Under the pieces are notes generated by a model, which worked only from the letters and a program-made list of their open reading frames with translations, was not told the DNA's origin and ran no database searches. Below, one piece after another: positions 29,844-38,571 of a stretch of 64,000 nt of DNA. Position 1 is the first letter of the stretch, and every line of letters begins with the position of its first letter. Origin of the DNA: Massilia polaris (lineage in GTDB: Bacteria; Pseudomonadota; Gammaproteobacteria; Burkholderiales; Burkholderiaceae_D); assembly GCF_012927275.1 (NCBI RefSeq), contig NZ_JABBGG010000006.1:62001-126000 (forward strand). The letters are read 5' to 3'. A program made the position numbers and the translations under genes.

Positions 29844-30839
29844 GTGAAAGAAATCGTTTTGAGAGCAACTGAATTGACGCCACCGCAGCCTTCCCGGTTA
29901 ATCATCGCTTCGCGCGAGAGCCGCCTTGCCATGTGGCAGGCTGAACACGTGCGCGCACAGTTGTCTATATTATATCCGCAGTGCAGCATCGAGATCCTCG
30001 GAATGACGACGCGCGGCGACCAGATCCTCGACCGCACCTTGTCCAAGGTGGGCGGCAAGGGCCTGTTTGTCAAGGAGCTTGAGGTGGCGATGGCCGAAGG
30101 CCGCGCCGACCTGGCAGTGCATTCGCTCAAAGACGTGCCGATGGACTTGCCGGACGGCTTCGAGCTTGCCGCCGTGCTCGAGCGCGAAGATCCGCGCGAC
30201 GCCTTCGTCTCGAACGACTACGCCAGCCTCGATGAACTGCCGCCGGGAGCGGTGGTCGGCACCAGCAGCCTGCGTCGCCAGTCGCTGATCGCGGCGCGCT
30301 ATCCGCACCTGGTCATCAAGCCGCTGCGCGGCAACCTCGACACCCGCCTCGGCAAGCTCGATCGCGGCGATTATTCGGCCATCATCCTGGCCGCCGCCGG
30401 CCTCAAGCGCCTCGGCCTGCCTGAGCGCATCCGCACCACGCTGACGCCGGACGACAGCCTGCCGGCGGCGGGGCAGGGCGCGATGGCCATCGAGATCGTG
30501 TCGGGCCGCACCGATATCGACCTGCGCGCCGTGCTGGCGCCGCTGAACCACACTGCCACCGAGCAGGCCGTGCGCGCCGAGCGCAAGGTATCGAAGGTAT
30601 TCGGCGGCAGCTGCCAGATTCCGCTGGCGGCCTTTGCCACCGTGGTGGGCGACAGCATGCACCTGACCGCGATGGTCGCCACCCCGGACGGCAAGCGCAG
30701 CGCGCGCGCTGAACTGAGCGGCGCGGCGCATGCGCCGGAAGTACTCGGGCAGCAGGTGTCGGACCTGCTGCAGCAGCAGGATGCCCACGCCATCCTGGCC
30801 GCATGCAAGGCGCAGGCCGACGCGGCGCCGGATGTCTGA
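29844..30839 (+). CDS. hemC: porphobilinogen deaminase (hydroxymethylbilane synthase)
   Basis: 331 aa from a GTG at 29844. Landmarks: [43 protein letters not shown], and the dipyrromethane-cofactor Cys in [11 protein letters not shown]. Four porphobilinogen are joined to hydroxymethylbilane. First gene of a classical Burkholderiales run hemC-hemD-hemX-hemY; its end overlaps hemD by 8 bases. Confidence 0.98.
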   Translation: MKEIVLRATELTPPQPSRLIIASRESRLAMWQAEHVRAQLSILYPQCSIEILGMTTRGDQILDRTLSKVGGKGLFVKELEVAMAEGRADLAVHSLKDVPMDLPDGFELAAVLEREDPRDAFVSNDYASLDELPPGAVVGTSSLRRQSLIAARYPHLVIKPLRGNLDTRLGKLDRGDYSAIILAAAGLKRLGLPERIRTTLTPDDSLPAAGQGAMAIEIVSGRTDIDLRAVLAPLNHTATEQAVRAERKVSKVFGGSCQIPLAAFATVVGDSMHLTAMVATPDGKRSARAELSGAAHAPEVLGQQVSDLLQQQDAHAILAACKAQADAAPDV

Positions 30840-31602
30840 TACGGTCGTCATCACACGTCCGCGCGCGCAGTGCGAAGGCCTGGCGCGCGCGGTCGAAGCG
30901 CTGGGCCGCAAGCCGGTGCTGCTGCCGCTGCTTGAAATCTCGCCGCTGGACGACCACACCGCGCTGCGCGCCGAACTGGCCGGTCTCGATGCGTTCGCGA
31001 TGGTGGCGTTCGTGTCGCCCAACGCCATCGATGCCGCGTTTGCCTTCATCGACCAGTGGCCGGCCGGCGTAACGATCGCCGTGGTGGGCGAGGGCAGCCG
31101 CGCTGCACTGGCGCGCCATGGCCTCACCGACGCCAACGCCACCATCGTCAGCCCGCGCGACCCGTCGCGCAGCGACTCGGAAAACCTGCTGCAAGCGCTT
31201 GACCTGGGCGCCCTTGCCGGCCAGCGGGTGCTGATCGTGCGCGGCCAGAGCGGGCGCGAACTGATGGCCGACGGCCTGCGCGCCGCCGGCGCCACCGTGT
31301 CGACGGTGGCCGCCTACCGCCGCAGCGTCCCGCCAATGACGCCGGAACTGGCCGCCACCCTCGCCGGGTTGATCGCAGCGCCGAAGGACTGGATAATTAC
31401 GAGCTCGGAGGCGCTGCGCGGCCTGATGACCCTGCTGCATGAGCTGGACCCTGAAGCGGCTGTCGCGAAAATGCAACAGCAGCATTTGATCGTGCCGCAT
31501 GCGCGCATCGCCGAAACCGCGAACACTCTTGGACTGACCCGACTGACGCTCACCGGTTCGGGCGACGAACGTTTGCTTGCCGCGTTACAATCTCAAAGAT
31601 GA
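30832..31602 (+). CDS. hemD: uroporphyrinogen-III synthase
   Basis: 256 aa. Sequence is weakly conserved in this family, but [20 protein letters not shown] at the start, [33 protein letters not shown] and [10 protein letters not shown] follow the two-lobed HemD pattern. It cyclises hydroxymethylbilane with inversion of ring D. The start lies inside the hemC end (8-base overlap) and the stop overlaps the next start as ATGA, so translation is coupled on both sides. Confidence 0.95.
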   Translation: MSDTVVITRPRAQCEGLARAVEALGRKPVLLPLLEISPLDDHTALRAELAGLDAFAMVAFVSPNAIDAAFAFIDQWPAGVTIAVVGEGSRAALARHGLTDANATIVSPRDPSRSDSENLLQALDLGALAGQRVLIVRGQSGRELMADGLRAAGATVSTVAAYRRSVPPMTPELAATLAGLIAAPKDWIITSSEALRGLMTLLHELDPEAAVAKMQQQHLIVPHARIAETANTLGLTRLTLTGSGDERLLAALQSQR

Positions 31603-32756
31603 ACGATTTGCCTACATTACCTGACCAGAACGGCGCGCCCGGCGCTCCTACCCCTGCCGTACCGCAAGAGGTGCGCAGCAGCCGGCCCGCTGACGAGAGC
31701 GTGCGCGATTTCGTGCAGCGTCCGTTGACGATCATCGTGATCCTGCTGGCGCTGCTGCTCGCCGCGCAAGCCTGGTCGAGCCGCAACAGTATTTACAAGC
31801 TGCGCCAGGAGATGGCCAAGAGCCTGCAGCGCAACGAGCTGACCACCACCGAAACCAGCGCGCTGGCGCGCGGCGTGCAAGACCAGCAGCGCGACCTGCA
31901 GGCCAAGGTCGGCGTACTTGAAAACCGCCAGGTCGAGGCGCAGAGCCAGCAGCTCGCGCTGGAACAGCTGTACCAGGACCTGTCGAAGAGCCGCGACGAA
32001 TGGGCGCTGTCGGAAGTCGAACAGGTACTGTCGACCGCCAGCCAGCAGCTGCAACTGGCCGGCAACGTGCAGGGCGCGCTGATCGCGCTGGCCAACGCCG
32101 ACCGTTCGCTGTCGCGCTCCGACAAGCCGCAATTCATCACGATCCGCCGCGCCATCGCGCGCGATACCGAAAAACTGCGCGCGCTGCCAAGCCTGGACCT
32201 GGCCGGCGTGGCGCTGCGCCTCGATAACGTGATCGCACAAGTCGACACGCTGCCGATGCTGGCCGACGAAAAGCCGGTGCTGCCATCGCGCGCCGACCAG
32301 CCGCAACGCGTCCCAGTGGCGAAGGCCGCCAAGGGCGCCAAGGCCGCACCGGCGCTGCCTGAGCAGCCGATGGGCCTTGCCGATCGCGTCCAGCAGACGT
32401 GGCGCAACTGGAGCGACGAGATGTGGACCGAAGTGCGCCAGCTGATTCGCGTGCGCAGCGTCGAGGAACCGGCCGCGCTGATGGTGTCGCCGTCGCAGGC
32501 TTACTTCCTGCGCGAGAACCTCAAGCTGCGCCTGCTGAACGCGCGCCTGGCCCTGTTGTCGCGTAACGAGGCGGCCTTCCGCAGCGACCTCGAAACGGCC
32601 CAGGACGCGCTGATAAAGTATTTCGACACCCGTGTGCGTTCGACCCAGACCGCCCAGGCGCAGCTGCGCCAGGTCCAGGCCAACAACCTGGCGATCGAGA
32701 TGCCGACGCTGTCCGACAGCCTGAACGCTGTGCGCAACGACAAAGCGAAGCCATAA
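31599..32756 (+). CDS. hemX: HemX-family membrane protein
   Basis: 385 aa. A short Pro-rich cytosolic N terminus, one membrane segment at about 47-63 (PLTIIVILLALLLAAQAW), then a long periplasmic helical region with coiled-coil character (LRQEMAKSLQRNELTTTETS; WALSEVEQVLSTASQQLQL). Although often annotated as uroporphyrinogen-III C-methyltransferase, it lacks the SAM-dependent methyltransferase domain; its role in heme synthesis is not settled. Coupled to hemD by ATGA and followed by hemY after 3 bases. Confidence 0.93.
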   Translation: MNDLPTLPDQNGAPGAPTPAVPQEVRSSRPADESVRDFVQRPLTIIVILLALLLAAQAWSSRNSIYKLRQEMAKSLQRNELTTTETSALARGVQDQQRDLQAKVGVLENRQVEAQSQQLALEQLYQDLSKSRDEWALSEVEQVLSTASQQLQLAGNVQGALIALANADRSLSRSDKPQFITIRRAIARDTEKLRALPSLDLAGVALRLDNVIAQVDTLPMLADEKPVLPSRADQPQRVPVAKAAKGAKAAPALPEQPMGLADRVQQTWRNWSDEMWTEVRQLIRVRSVEEPAALMVSPSQAYFLRENLKLRLLNARLALLSRNEAAFRSDLETAQDALIKYFDTRVRSTQTAQAQLRQVQANNLAIEMPTLSDSLNAVRNDKAKP

Positions 32757-32759
32757 ACC

Positions 32760-33956
32760 ATGCGCCTTCTACTCTGGTTAGTCGCATTGATGGCAGCGGC
32801 CATCGGCATCGCCGTCACGGCGCGCTTCAATCCGGGCAACGTGGTGTTCTTCTACCCGCCGCACCGGATCGACGTCTCGCTCAACTTCTTCGTGGTGCTG
32901 GTCGGCCTGCTGTTCGCCTTCCTGTACTTTGCCGTGCGCGCTTTCCGCGCCACCGTCTCGATGCCTGCCAAGGTGGCGGCATACCGCCAGCGCAAGCGCG
33001 AACGTGACGGTAACAAGGGTCTGCGCGACGCGCTCAAGGCACTGTTCGAAGGCCGTTTCGGCCACGCCGAAAAGGCCGCGGCGCGCGCCGCCGAACTGCC
33101 GGAAAACGCCGGCCTGGCCGCGCTGATTGGCTCGCGCGCAGCTCACCGCATGCGCCAGTCGGCGCGCCGCGACGCCTGGCTGGCCGGTATCGCGCACGAC
33201 AACAACCTCAAGACCGCGCGTTTGATGACGGTCACCGAGCTGCTGGTCGACGATCACCAGCCCGAGGCTGCGCTGGACGCGGTGGCGGAACTGAACGCCA
33301 GCGGCACGCGCCACATCCACGCGCTGAAATGGGCGATGAAGGCGAACCAGCAGGCCCGCAACTGGCCCGAGGTGCTGCGCCTGGTCCGTTCGCTCGACAA
33401 GCACAAGGCGCTGCATCCGGCCCTGTCGTCGCGCCTGCGCGAGCTGGCTTACGACGCGCTGCTGACGGACGGCTCGCACGACGCCGAATCGATCAAGCGC
33501 GTGTGGGCGACGGTGCCGACGGCGGAGCGGGTCAAGCCATACATCGCGGCGCATGCGGCGCAAGCCCTGAACGCGCGCGGCCTGCATGACGAAGCGCGCA
33601 TCACGGCGGAAGAATCGCTGAAGGTGGAGTGGGACGACCGCGTTGTCCGCGCCTACCGCGAAGCTGCCGGCGCGCCCGGCTCGCCGACCTTGCTGGTCCA
33701 GATCGAGCACTGCGAAGAATGGATCCGCCAGCGCCCGAACGACGCCGAACTGGCGCTGACGCTCGGCGCCCTGTGCCTCAAGCAGAAACTGTGGGGTAAG
33801 GCCCAGCGCTACCTCGAGCAGGCGCTGTCCGACGCGACCGAAGGCCGCATGGTGCGCGAAGCACACCTGAAGCTGGCGCAGATGCACGAAGCGCTCGGCC
33901 AGGAAGCCGAAGCGGCCGCGCATTACCGCCAGTGCGCCCTGGCATCGATCCTCTAA
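32760..33956 (+). CDS. hemY: HemY-type TPR membrane protein
   Basis: 398 aa. Two N-terminal membrane helices (LLLWLVALMAAAIGIAVTA and LNFFVVLVGLLFAFLYFAV), then HemY_N and tetratricopeptide-like helices (RAAELPENAGLAALIGSRAA; LTLGALCLKQKLWGKAQRYL). It belongs to the gammaproteobacterial/betaproteobacterial HemY family, which is not the protoporphyrinogen oxidase of the same name; it is thought to help assemble late heme-synthesis steps at the membrane. Last gene of the hem run. Confidence 0.94.
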   Translation: MRLLLWLVALMAAAIGIAVTARFNPGNVVFFYPPHRIDVSLNFFVVLVGLLFAFLYFAVRAFRATVSMPAKVAAYRQRKRERDGNKGLRDALKALFEGRFGHAEKAAARAAELPENAGLAALIGSRAAHRMRQSARRDAWLAGIAHDNNLKTARLMTVTELLVDDHQPEAALDAVAELNASGTRHIHALKWAMKANQQARNWPEVLRLVRSLDKHKALHPALSSRLRELAYDALLTDGSHDAESIKRVWATVPTAERVKPYIAAHAAQALNARGLHDEARITAEESLKVEWDDRVVRAYREAAGAPGSPTLLVQIEHCEEWIRQRPNDAELALTLGALCLKQKLWGKAQRYLEQALSDATEGRMVREAHLKLAQMHEALGQEAEAAAHYRQCALASIL

Positions 33957-33983
33957 CCAAATTCCGCGGATGCCCTTGCTGCG

Positions 33984-34015
33984 TTGCACAAGAACCATGC
34001 AATGTTCGTTATAAT
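33984..34015 (+). promoter_or_regulatory. sigma-70 promoter candidate for ppa
   Basis: A consensus -10 TATAAT lies at 34010-34015, 38 bases before the ppa ATG, with TTGCAC at 33984-33989 as the nearest -35-like hexamer (20-base spacer, longer than ideal). AAGGAAA before the ATG is the ribosome binding site. Confidence 0.6.
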
Positions 34016-34053
34016 GGCGTCCTCGATTACTGTCTGCAATTTAAGGAAATCCC

Positions 34054-34593
34054 ATGAGTTTGAATAAAGTGTCCTCTGGCCGCGACGTGCCAAACGATTT
34101 CAACGTCATCATTGAAATCCCGATGAACGCCGATCCGATCAAGTACGAAGTGGACAAGGAGAGCGGCGCGATTTTCGTCGACCGCTTCATGGGCACCGCG
34201 ATGCACTATCCGTGCAACTACGGCTATGTACCGAACACAATTTCGGACGACGGCGACCCATGCGACGTGCTGGTTATCACCCCGTTCGCGCTGATTCCAG
34301 GCGTCGTGGTTCGCTGCCGCGCGATTGGCGTGCTGAAGATGTCTGACGAAGCCGGCGGCGACGCCAAGATCCTGGCCGTGCCAGTCGACAAGATCCTGCC
34401 GATCTACAGCCACTGGCAAAAGCCGGAAGACCTGCAAGACCTGCGCCTGCAGCAGATTCAGCACTTCTTCGAGCACTACAAAGACCTCGAGCCGGGCAAG
34501 TGGGTCAAGATCGAAGGCTGGGCTGGACCGGACGAAGCGAAGGATGAGATCGTTGCTGGCGTTGCGAAATACAAGGCTGAGAGCGGTAAGTAA
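34054..34593 (+). CDS. ppa: inorganic pyrophosphatase (family I)
   Basis: 179 aa, the standard length of the soluble bacterial hexameric enzyme. Landmarks: [33 protein letters not shown], and the Mg-binding [10 protein letters not shown] (signature D-[SGDN]-D-[PE]-[LIVM]-D type), [12 protein letters not shown] and [14 protein letters not shown]. It hydrolyses PPi to two Pi and pulls biosynthetic reactions forward. It has its own promoter and is followed by palindromic repeats that can act as terminators. Confidence 0.98.
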   Translation: MSLNKVSSGRDVPNDFNVIIEIPMNADPIKYEVDKESGAIFVDRFMGTAMHYPCNYGYVPNTISDDGDPCDVLVITPFALIPGVVVRCRAIGVLKMSDEAGGDAKILAVPVDKILPIYSHWQKPEDLQDLRLQQIQHFFEHYKDLEPGKWVKIEGWAGPDEAKDEIVAGVAKYKAESGK

Positions 34594-34612
34594 TTAGCTG
34601 CTGCAAGAATTT

Positions 34613-34646
34613 GTAGGGCGGATGACGCTTCGCTCTTCCGCCCTAC
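34613..34646. repeat. REP-like palindrome, copy 3
   Basis: Perfect 10-bp arms GTAGGGCGGA and TCCGCCCTAC around TGACGCTTCGCTCT. It lies 20 bases after the ppa stop. Arms match 51796-51828, and arm plus loop match 9310-9335. Confidence 0.75.
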
Positions 34647-34670
34647 GTGTTTGAGGGGTCTTGGCGTCAA

Positions 34671-34719
34671 AATCGGTGGATGCGGCCTCGGCGGCAGCCA
34701 CGCTTATCCGCCGATTTTT
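34671..34719. repeat. REP-like palindrome, copy 4, also terminator-like
   Basis: Arms AATCGGTGGAT (34671-34681) and ATCCGCCGATT (34706-34716) with one wobble pair, preceded by AAAA and followed by TTTTT. The left half repeats the rpoD-downstream element, and the right half (GGCGGCAGCCAC onwards, 34690-34712) is identical over 23 bases to 51801-51823. It thus looks like a hybrid of two family members. It can terminate both ppa and the convergent metalloprotease gene. Confidence 0.75.
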
Positions 34720-34750
34720 GCATCGCGTTGCCGCATGCCGGGCCGTGAAA

Positions 34751-36184
34751 TCACCACCCAATATCCTGCAATAACGCCTGCGTGAGGTCCCGCGGCGCCT
34801 TCACTTCGTGGATCAAGTCCGCGTTAATTGACGGCTCCATCAGCTGGTTCAGCTTCGCGTCCGTCGTAAAATGCGACACTGATGACCCCGGATCAAACTC
34901 CGCCGGCACAAACATCCGAATCCGCCGCATACTGTCAGTCCCAGCCAGCCGGTCCGGATCGATGGTCAGGTTCGCCTCAATGCCGGTCTTGCCACGCGCA
35001 CGCTTCTTCAGGACAGCCTTCAGCGCCGTCCCCGCCGCCACGCTGATGCGCACCGCCGGAATCGCAATGGAAGGATCGCCGCCGCCCAGCCCCGTCACGG
35101 GTCCCGGCGCATTGTCGGCCACCACCATCCCCCTGGCGCCCGCATCCTGCACGAACTTCGCCTTCACGACGAACGAACATTCCCCACGGTCGACCAGCGC
35201 GATGTTCCCTTTGACAGCGGCGGCGTTCGCTGCCGATAGCGCTGCGCAGGCAAGGCCGGTTCCATTCGCCTGATCCACAACCCGCATCAGCTCACCCTTC
35301 ACGCCGGCCAGATCCAGCGGCGGTCCGAACGACGCGTCACCCACCTCATACGCGCCTTTGGCTGCCCCCGCGCGACGGCCGGACACCGTCATCGTCGACT
35401 GCGGCGACAGCACCGTCGGCACCTGCCCGGTCACGAACTCGCCATTCCACGACAGCCCGGTCTCGCTGAGTGCCGACACGCGCCGTTCGTCGTTGTTCAT
35501 GTTGACCCACAGCTTGTTGCTGCGGTTGTCGATCAGGTGGTGGTCCCATACCGATGGGCGCTTTTCGTACGGCTCGCCAGTCTGTTCGTCGGTAAAACCC
35601 TGGAACCCGAGCCCGTGCGCCATTTCGTGCAGCAGTACCGTCACGAGGTTGATCTTGTCGCCGTGCTTGTTGTCCAGCCCCAGGTAGAAACCGGAGCCCG
35701 GCATGCAGTCGGGGAACAGGCCGAGGCGCGAGTTGAAGCGCGCGCGGATGTGCGGCTCGCCGTCGGGGGCCTGGTCGGCGCCTGCCAGCTTGCTGGCCAG
35801 CGCGCTTGGATACCAGGTGTTGGGCCGGGGCGCATTGGGGAAGTCGCTGAAGATGTCGTTGGCGCCGGCCGACCCGAGCACGGCGGTATCTGCCGTGCAG
35901 GCCAGCGGGACGAAGCTGGCGCCGACCCGCACCGGGACATTGCTTGACAGCGTCGCGCCCCAGATTCCCGCGGCATGCTGGAACGCGATCAGCCTTTGCT
36001 GCCCGAGCGTGGTGCCAGTGTTGCCACCCACCGGCTGGACCGGCGTGGGGTCGTTGAAACCTTCGTTCGGGGCATTGTTGTTGACGATGGTGACGACAGC
36101 AGCGCCTTGCGCGCTTGCCCACATCGAGCATGCGAACGCCATCAGCGCGGCGCGGCTAAGTAGCACGGCTTTATTCGCGATCAT
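34751..36184 (-). CDS. secreted zinc metalloprotease-like protein with PA domain
   Basis: 477 aa from the ATG at 36184, with a signal peptide (AVLLSRAALMAFACSMWASAQGA). The zinc motif LLHEMAHGLGFQGF lies near residue 190; the HExxHxxG part fits the metzincin start, but no His follows at the third position, so the third ligand is elsewhere or absent. A protease-associated (PA) domain is inserted after it (KGNIALVDRGECSFVVKAKF; DAGARGMVVADNAPGP). The end ALLQDIGW is common in bacterial secreted proteases of this group. It is translated in overlap (14 bases) with the small exported protein ahead of it and belongs to the PEP-CTERM neighbourhood. Confidence 0.82.
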   Translation of the reverse strand: MIANKAVLLSRAALMAFACSMWASAQGAAVVTIVNNNAPNEGFNDPTPVQPVGGNTGTTLGQQRLIAFQHAAGIWGATLSSNVPVRVGASFVPLACTADTAVLGSAGANDIFSDFPNAPRPNTWYPSALASKLAGADQAPDGEPHIRARFNSRLGLFPDCMPGSGFYLGLDNKHGDKINLVTVLLHEMAHGLGFQGFTDEQTGEPYEKRPSVWDHHLIDNRSNKLWVNMNNDERRVSALSETGLSWNGEFVTGQVPTVLSPQSTMTVSGRRAGAAKGAYEVGDASFGPPLDLAGVKGELMRVVDQANGTGLACAALSAANAAAVKGNIALVDRGECSFVVKAKFVQDAGARGMVVADNAPGPVTGLGGGDPSIAIPAVRISVAAGTALKAVLKKRARGKTGIEANLTIDPDRLAGTDSMRRIRMFVPAEFDPGSSVSHFTTDAKLNQLMEPSINADLIHEVKAPRDLTQALLQDIGW

Positions 36185-36578
36185 GGCCGTGCTCCTTGAT
36201 TGCGGCGCCCGGAGCGGGCTGTTCGACGGCTGCGCGCGCGGCGTGTTCGCCGCCGGTGCAGCCAATCACCGGTTTGCCCGCGGCGTCGCGCTTGAGGACC
36301 GAATACACCATGCCCTGCTCGCCGAGGTGCAGGTGGCGGGTGCCGTCAGGACGTTGAACGGAGGGGGCGATGGCCGGTGCCGGCGCCATCGCTTTCTGCT
36401 GCGCGCGCAGGGCGCGCAGTTCGGCTGGGGTGGGTGCGCGCATCTGTCCGCTTTCACGGTCACGCACCACAACCACGCCTTCCTGCCCGGCCGCGCCGGC
36501 GGAAGGAGGCAGCGATAAAGCTGCGAGCGCCAGCATCGCCGCCAGGGCTGCCCCCGGCGAGCTTCTCTCGTTCATCAT
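36171..36578 (-). CDS. small exported protein, post-PEP-CTERM-1-like
   Basis: 135 aa from an ATGATG start at 36578 behind GGAGGA. Signal peptide (AALAAMLALAALSLPPSAGA), then GVVVVRDRESGQMRAPTPAEL and the short motif RHLHLGEQGMVYSV, and a Cys in IGCTGG. The VVRD-x-SGQ-RAPTPAE pattern is what I recall of the post-PEP-CTERM-1 domain, found beside PEP-CTERM genes; this naming is from memory and moderate. The function is unknown. It lies 22 bases after a PEP-CTERM gene and overlaps the metalloprotease start, so the three form one run. Confidence 0.65.
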   Translation of the reverse strand: MMNERSSPGAALAAMLALAALSLPPSAGAAGQEGVVVVRDRESGQMRAPTPAELRALRAQQKAMAPAPAIAPSVQRPDGTRHLHLGEQGMVYSVLKRDAAGKPVIGCTGGEHAARAAVEQPAPGAAIKEHGHDRE

Positions 36579-36600
36579 GATTCGATCCTCCAGGTTGCTG

Positions 36601-37257
36601 CTACGCCTGTCGTCGACGCAGCATGGTGAATGCGAACAAGCCGGCGCCCAGCATCAGGTAAGCCGACGGTTCGGGAACGGAAAGTACGCTGACGGTATCG
36701 ATGCCGACGTAGTTCGACACCTCCGCGTCGCCCGTGTATAGGAAGGCAAAGCGGCCTTCGCCGACATGCGGCAACGCGAGGTTGAACTCCTGCCACGCGC
36801 CGGGATAGGGTGTGGCGCCGCCGATGGTGGCGAGCAGGGTGTCGAAACTGGCGGGGTCGCTGCCGCTGCCTTCGCTGAAACGCACTTCGAGCGTGTCGTT
36901 GTAGCCGGCGACCGGAGCGGATCGGGTGAAGAAGGTAAGGGTGGTGGGGCCGATCAGGTCGAGGGTGGGAGTGATCAGCCAGTTGTTGATGGCGCCTTCG
37001 CCGACGGCGGCGCTGAAGAAGTTGGCCGCGATGTAGGCAGTGGGCGCACCCAGGTGGGCGGGAAACACTTCGGCGCTGCCCTGGAACCAGGGTTCGCCGG
37101 GCAGTACGCTGTTATTAATGAGCGACCAGCCGGGCAGCACCTCGATGTCGTCGAAGCCTTCGGACAGCACGTCGACTGCCTGTGCGAGCGCGGCCGCGGG
37201 CAGGATCGCCGCGAGCGCAAGCGTCGCCGCCGCCGCAATGTTCTTGTAGGTTTTCAT
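36601..37257 (-). CDS. PEP-CTERM sorted exported protein (choice-of-anchor J type)
   Basis: 218 aa. Signal peptide (IAAAATLALAAILPAAALAQ), a jelly-roll-like domain starting LSEGFDDIEVLPGW as in choice-of-anchor J proteins (NNWLITPTLDL; WQEFNLALPHVGEGRFAF), then the sorting signal VPEPSAYLMLGAGLFAFTML ending in RRRQA. Such proteins are processed by exosortase (XrtA/EpsH) in exopolysaccharide-producing bacteria. No exosortase or polysaccharide genes are in the window, so the machinery must be elsewhere. AAAGGAAC precedes the ATG. It heads the three-gene secreted run. Confidence 0.92.
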   Translation of the reverse strand: MKTYKNIAAAATLALAAILPAAALAQAVDVLSEGFDDIEVLPGWSLINNSVLPGEPWFQGSAEVFPAHLGAPTAYIAANFFSAAVGEGAINNWLITPTLDLIGPTTLTFFTRSAPVAGYNDTLEVRFSEGSGSDPASFDTLLATIGGATPYPGAWQEFNLALPHVGEGRFAFLYTGDAEVSNYVGIDTVSVLSVPEPSAYLMLGAGLFAFTMLRRRQA

Positions 37258-37452
37258 GGGTTTGTTCCTTTTGTATTGCCAGGTCCTGGGTCACCCTCGC
37301 GCTGGCATACGTCGAGGCCATTGGCAAGTCCATCATATGTTCAGAAGCCAGCCGAACTTTTGCGCTCGCGCTAACTTGACAGTTGAACCATCGCGACTAG
37401 AAGTTGACGCGTTCGGGCGCGCAACGGGCGCATCGCATGCGCAGTGTTGGCG

Positions 37453-37476
37453 AAAAAAAAGGGCGCCGAAGCGCCC
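37453..37476 (-). terminator. Rho-independent terminator of the liv operon
   Basis: On the minus strand GGGCGC TTCG GCGCCC (a UUCG tetraloop stem, 37461-37476) is followed by eight T residues, 28 bases past the permease stop. Confidence 0.95.
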
Positions 37477-37503
37477 CGAATACCACCGTCGAGAGAAACA
37501 GGT

Positions 37504-38562
37504 TCAGCGCGCCGGGCGCAGCTTTCCGACAATGCCGGTAGGGAAGAAGTAGATCGACAGGATGAACAGCACGCCCAGCCACAGCATCCAGCGGTCCGGG
37601 TGCAACGCTTCCGCCAGGACAGGGATGCCTTCCAGCGCCGGCTGGTATTCGGCCATGGCGGATTTGAGGTAGTTCTGGGCGATGATGAAGAGGGCAGCGC
37701 CGATCACCGCGCCGTACATGGTTCCCATGCCGCCGATGACGACGATCAGCAGGATATCGGTCATGACCTCGAAGCCGAGCATCGTCTTGGGGCCGACATA
37801 GCGCAGCCACAGCGCCATCAGCGCGCCGGCCAGTGCGGCCACCAGCGCCGCCAGGCAGTTGGCCCAGATGCGGTACATTACCGTGCGGTAGCCGAGCGTC
37901 TCGGCGCGGAATTCGTTTTCGCGGATCGCCTGCAGCACGCGGCCGAACGGCGAATTCACAAGGCGCAGCAGGAACAGGAACAGCAGCAGGCAGCCGGTGA
38001 ACACGATGTAATAGGTGATCACCTTGCCGTCGACCGAGCGGCCGAACACCTCGTTCTCCAGCAGCGAGAAACTCGGGCTGAGGAGGTCGGGAACGCTGAA
38101 GGTCTTGCCGTCTTCGCCCCCGGTGAAGTCCGACAGCTGCGATGCCAGTACCGCGAACGACGACGCCACGGCCAGCGTGATCATTGCGTAGAAGATGGCA
38201 CGCACGCGCAGTGCGAACAGGCCCACGACCAATGCAAGGGCCACCGTCAGCAGCAGCGACAGCAGCACGCCGACGAAGATGGCGCCCCAGGTCGGGTCGG
38301 CGTCGGCCAGCGCCAGGCCGAGGCCATACGCGCCGATCCCGAAGAACATCGTATGGGCGAACGACACGATGCCGGTGTACCCCAGCAGCAGGTCGTATGA
38401 CGCCACCAGCACGATGTACACGCAGATCGTCGCGGCGGTGTTGAGCGGACGCGCGCCGGTGGTAATGAACGGCGCCAGCGCCAGGCCGGCGAGCACCAGC
38501 AGCAGGGCGGCGGACAGCGCACGGCTGCGCGGCAGGTCGCCGGAGAGGATTCGATTGAGCAT
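37504..38562 (-). CDS. livM: Liv-type ABC transporter permease LivM
   Basis: 352 aa with about ten membrane helices (GLALAPFITTGA; VLLSLLLTVALALVVGLFAL; LLLFLFLLRLVNS). Typical LivM features are YDLLLGYTGIVSFAH near the N terminus, the RENEFRAETLGYRT cytosolic loop that contacts the ATPases, and GGMGTMYGAVIGA. Last gene of hydrolase-livK-livG-livF-livH-livM. The substrate could be branched-chain amino acids or another small carboxylate or amide; the permease does not tell. Confidence 0.92.
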   Translation of the reverse strand: MLNRILSGDLPRSRALSAALLLVLAGLALAPFITTGARPLNTAATICVYIVLVASYDLLLGYTGIVSFAHTMFFGIGAYGLGLALADADPTWGAIFVGVLLSLLLTVALALVVGLFALRVRAIFYAMITLAVASSFAVLASQLSDFTGGEDGKTFSVPDLLSPSFSLLENEVFGRSVDGKVITYYIVFTGCLLLFLFLLRLVNSPFGRVLQAIRENEFRAETLGYRTVMYRIWANCLAALVAALAGALMALWLRYVGPKTMLGFEVMTDILLIVVIGGMGTMYGAVIGAALFIIAQNYLKSAMAEYQPALEGIPVLAEALHPDRWMLWLGVLFILSIYFFPTGIVGKLRPAR

Positions 38563-38571
38563 GTGCGTTCC

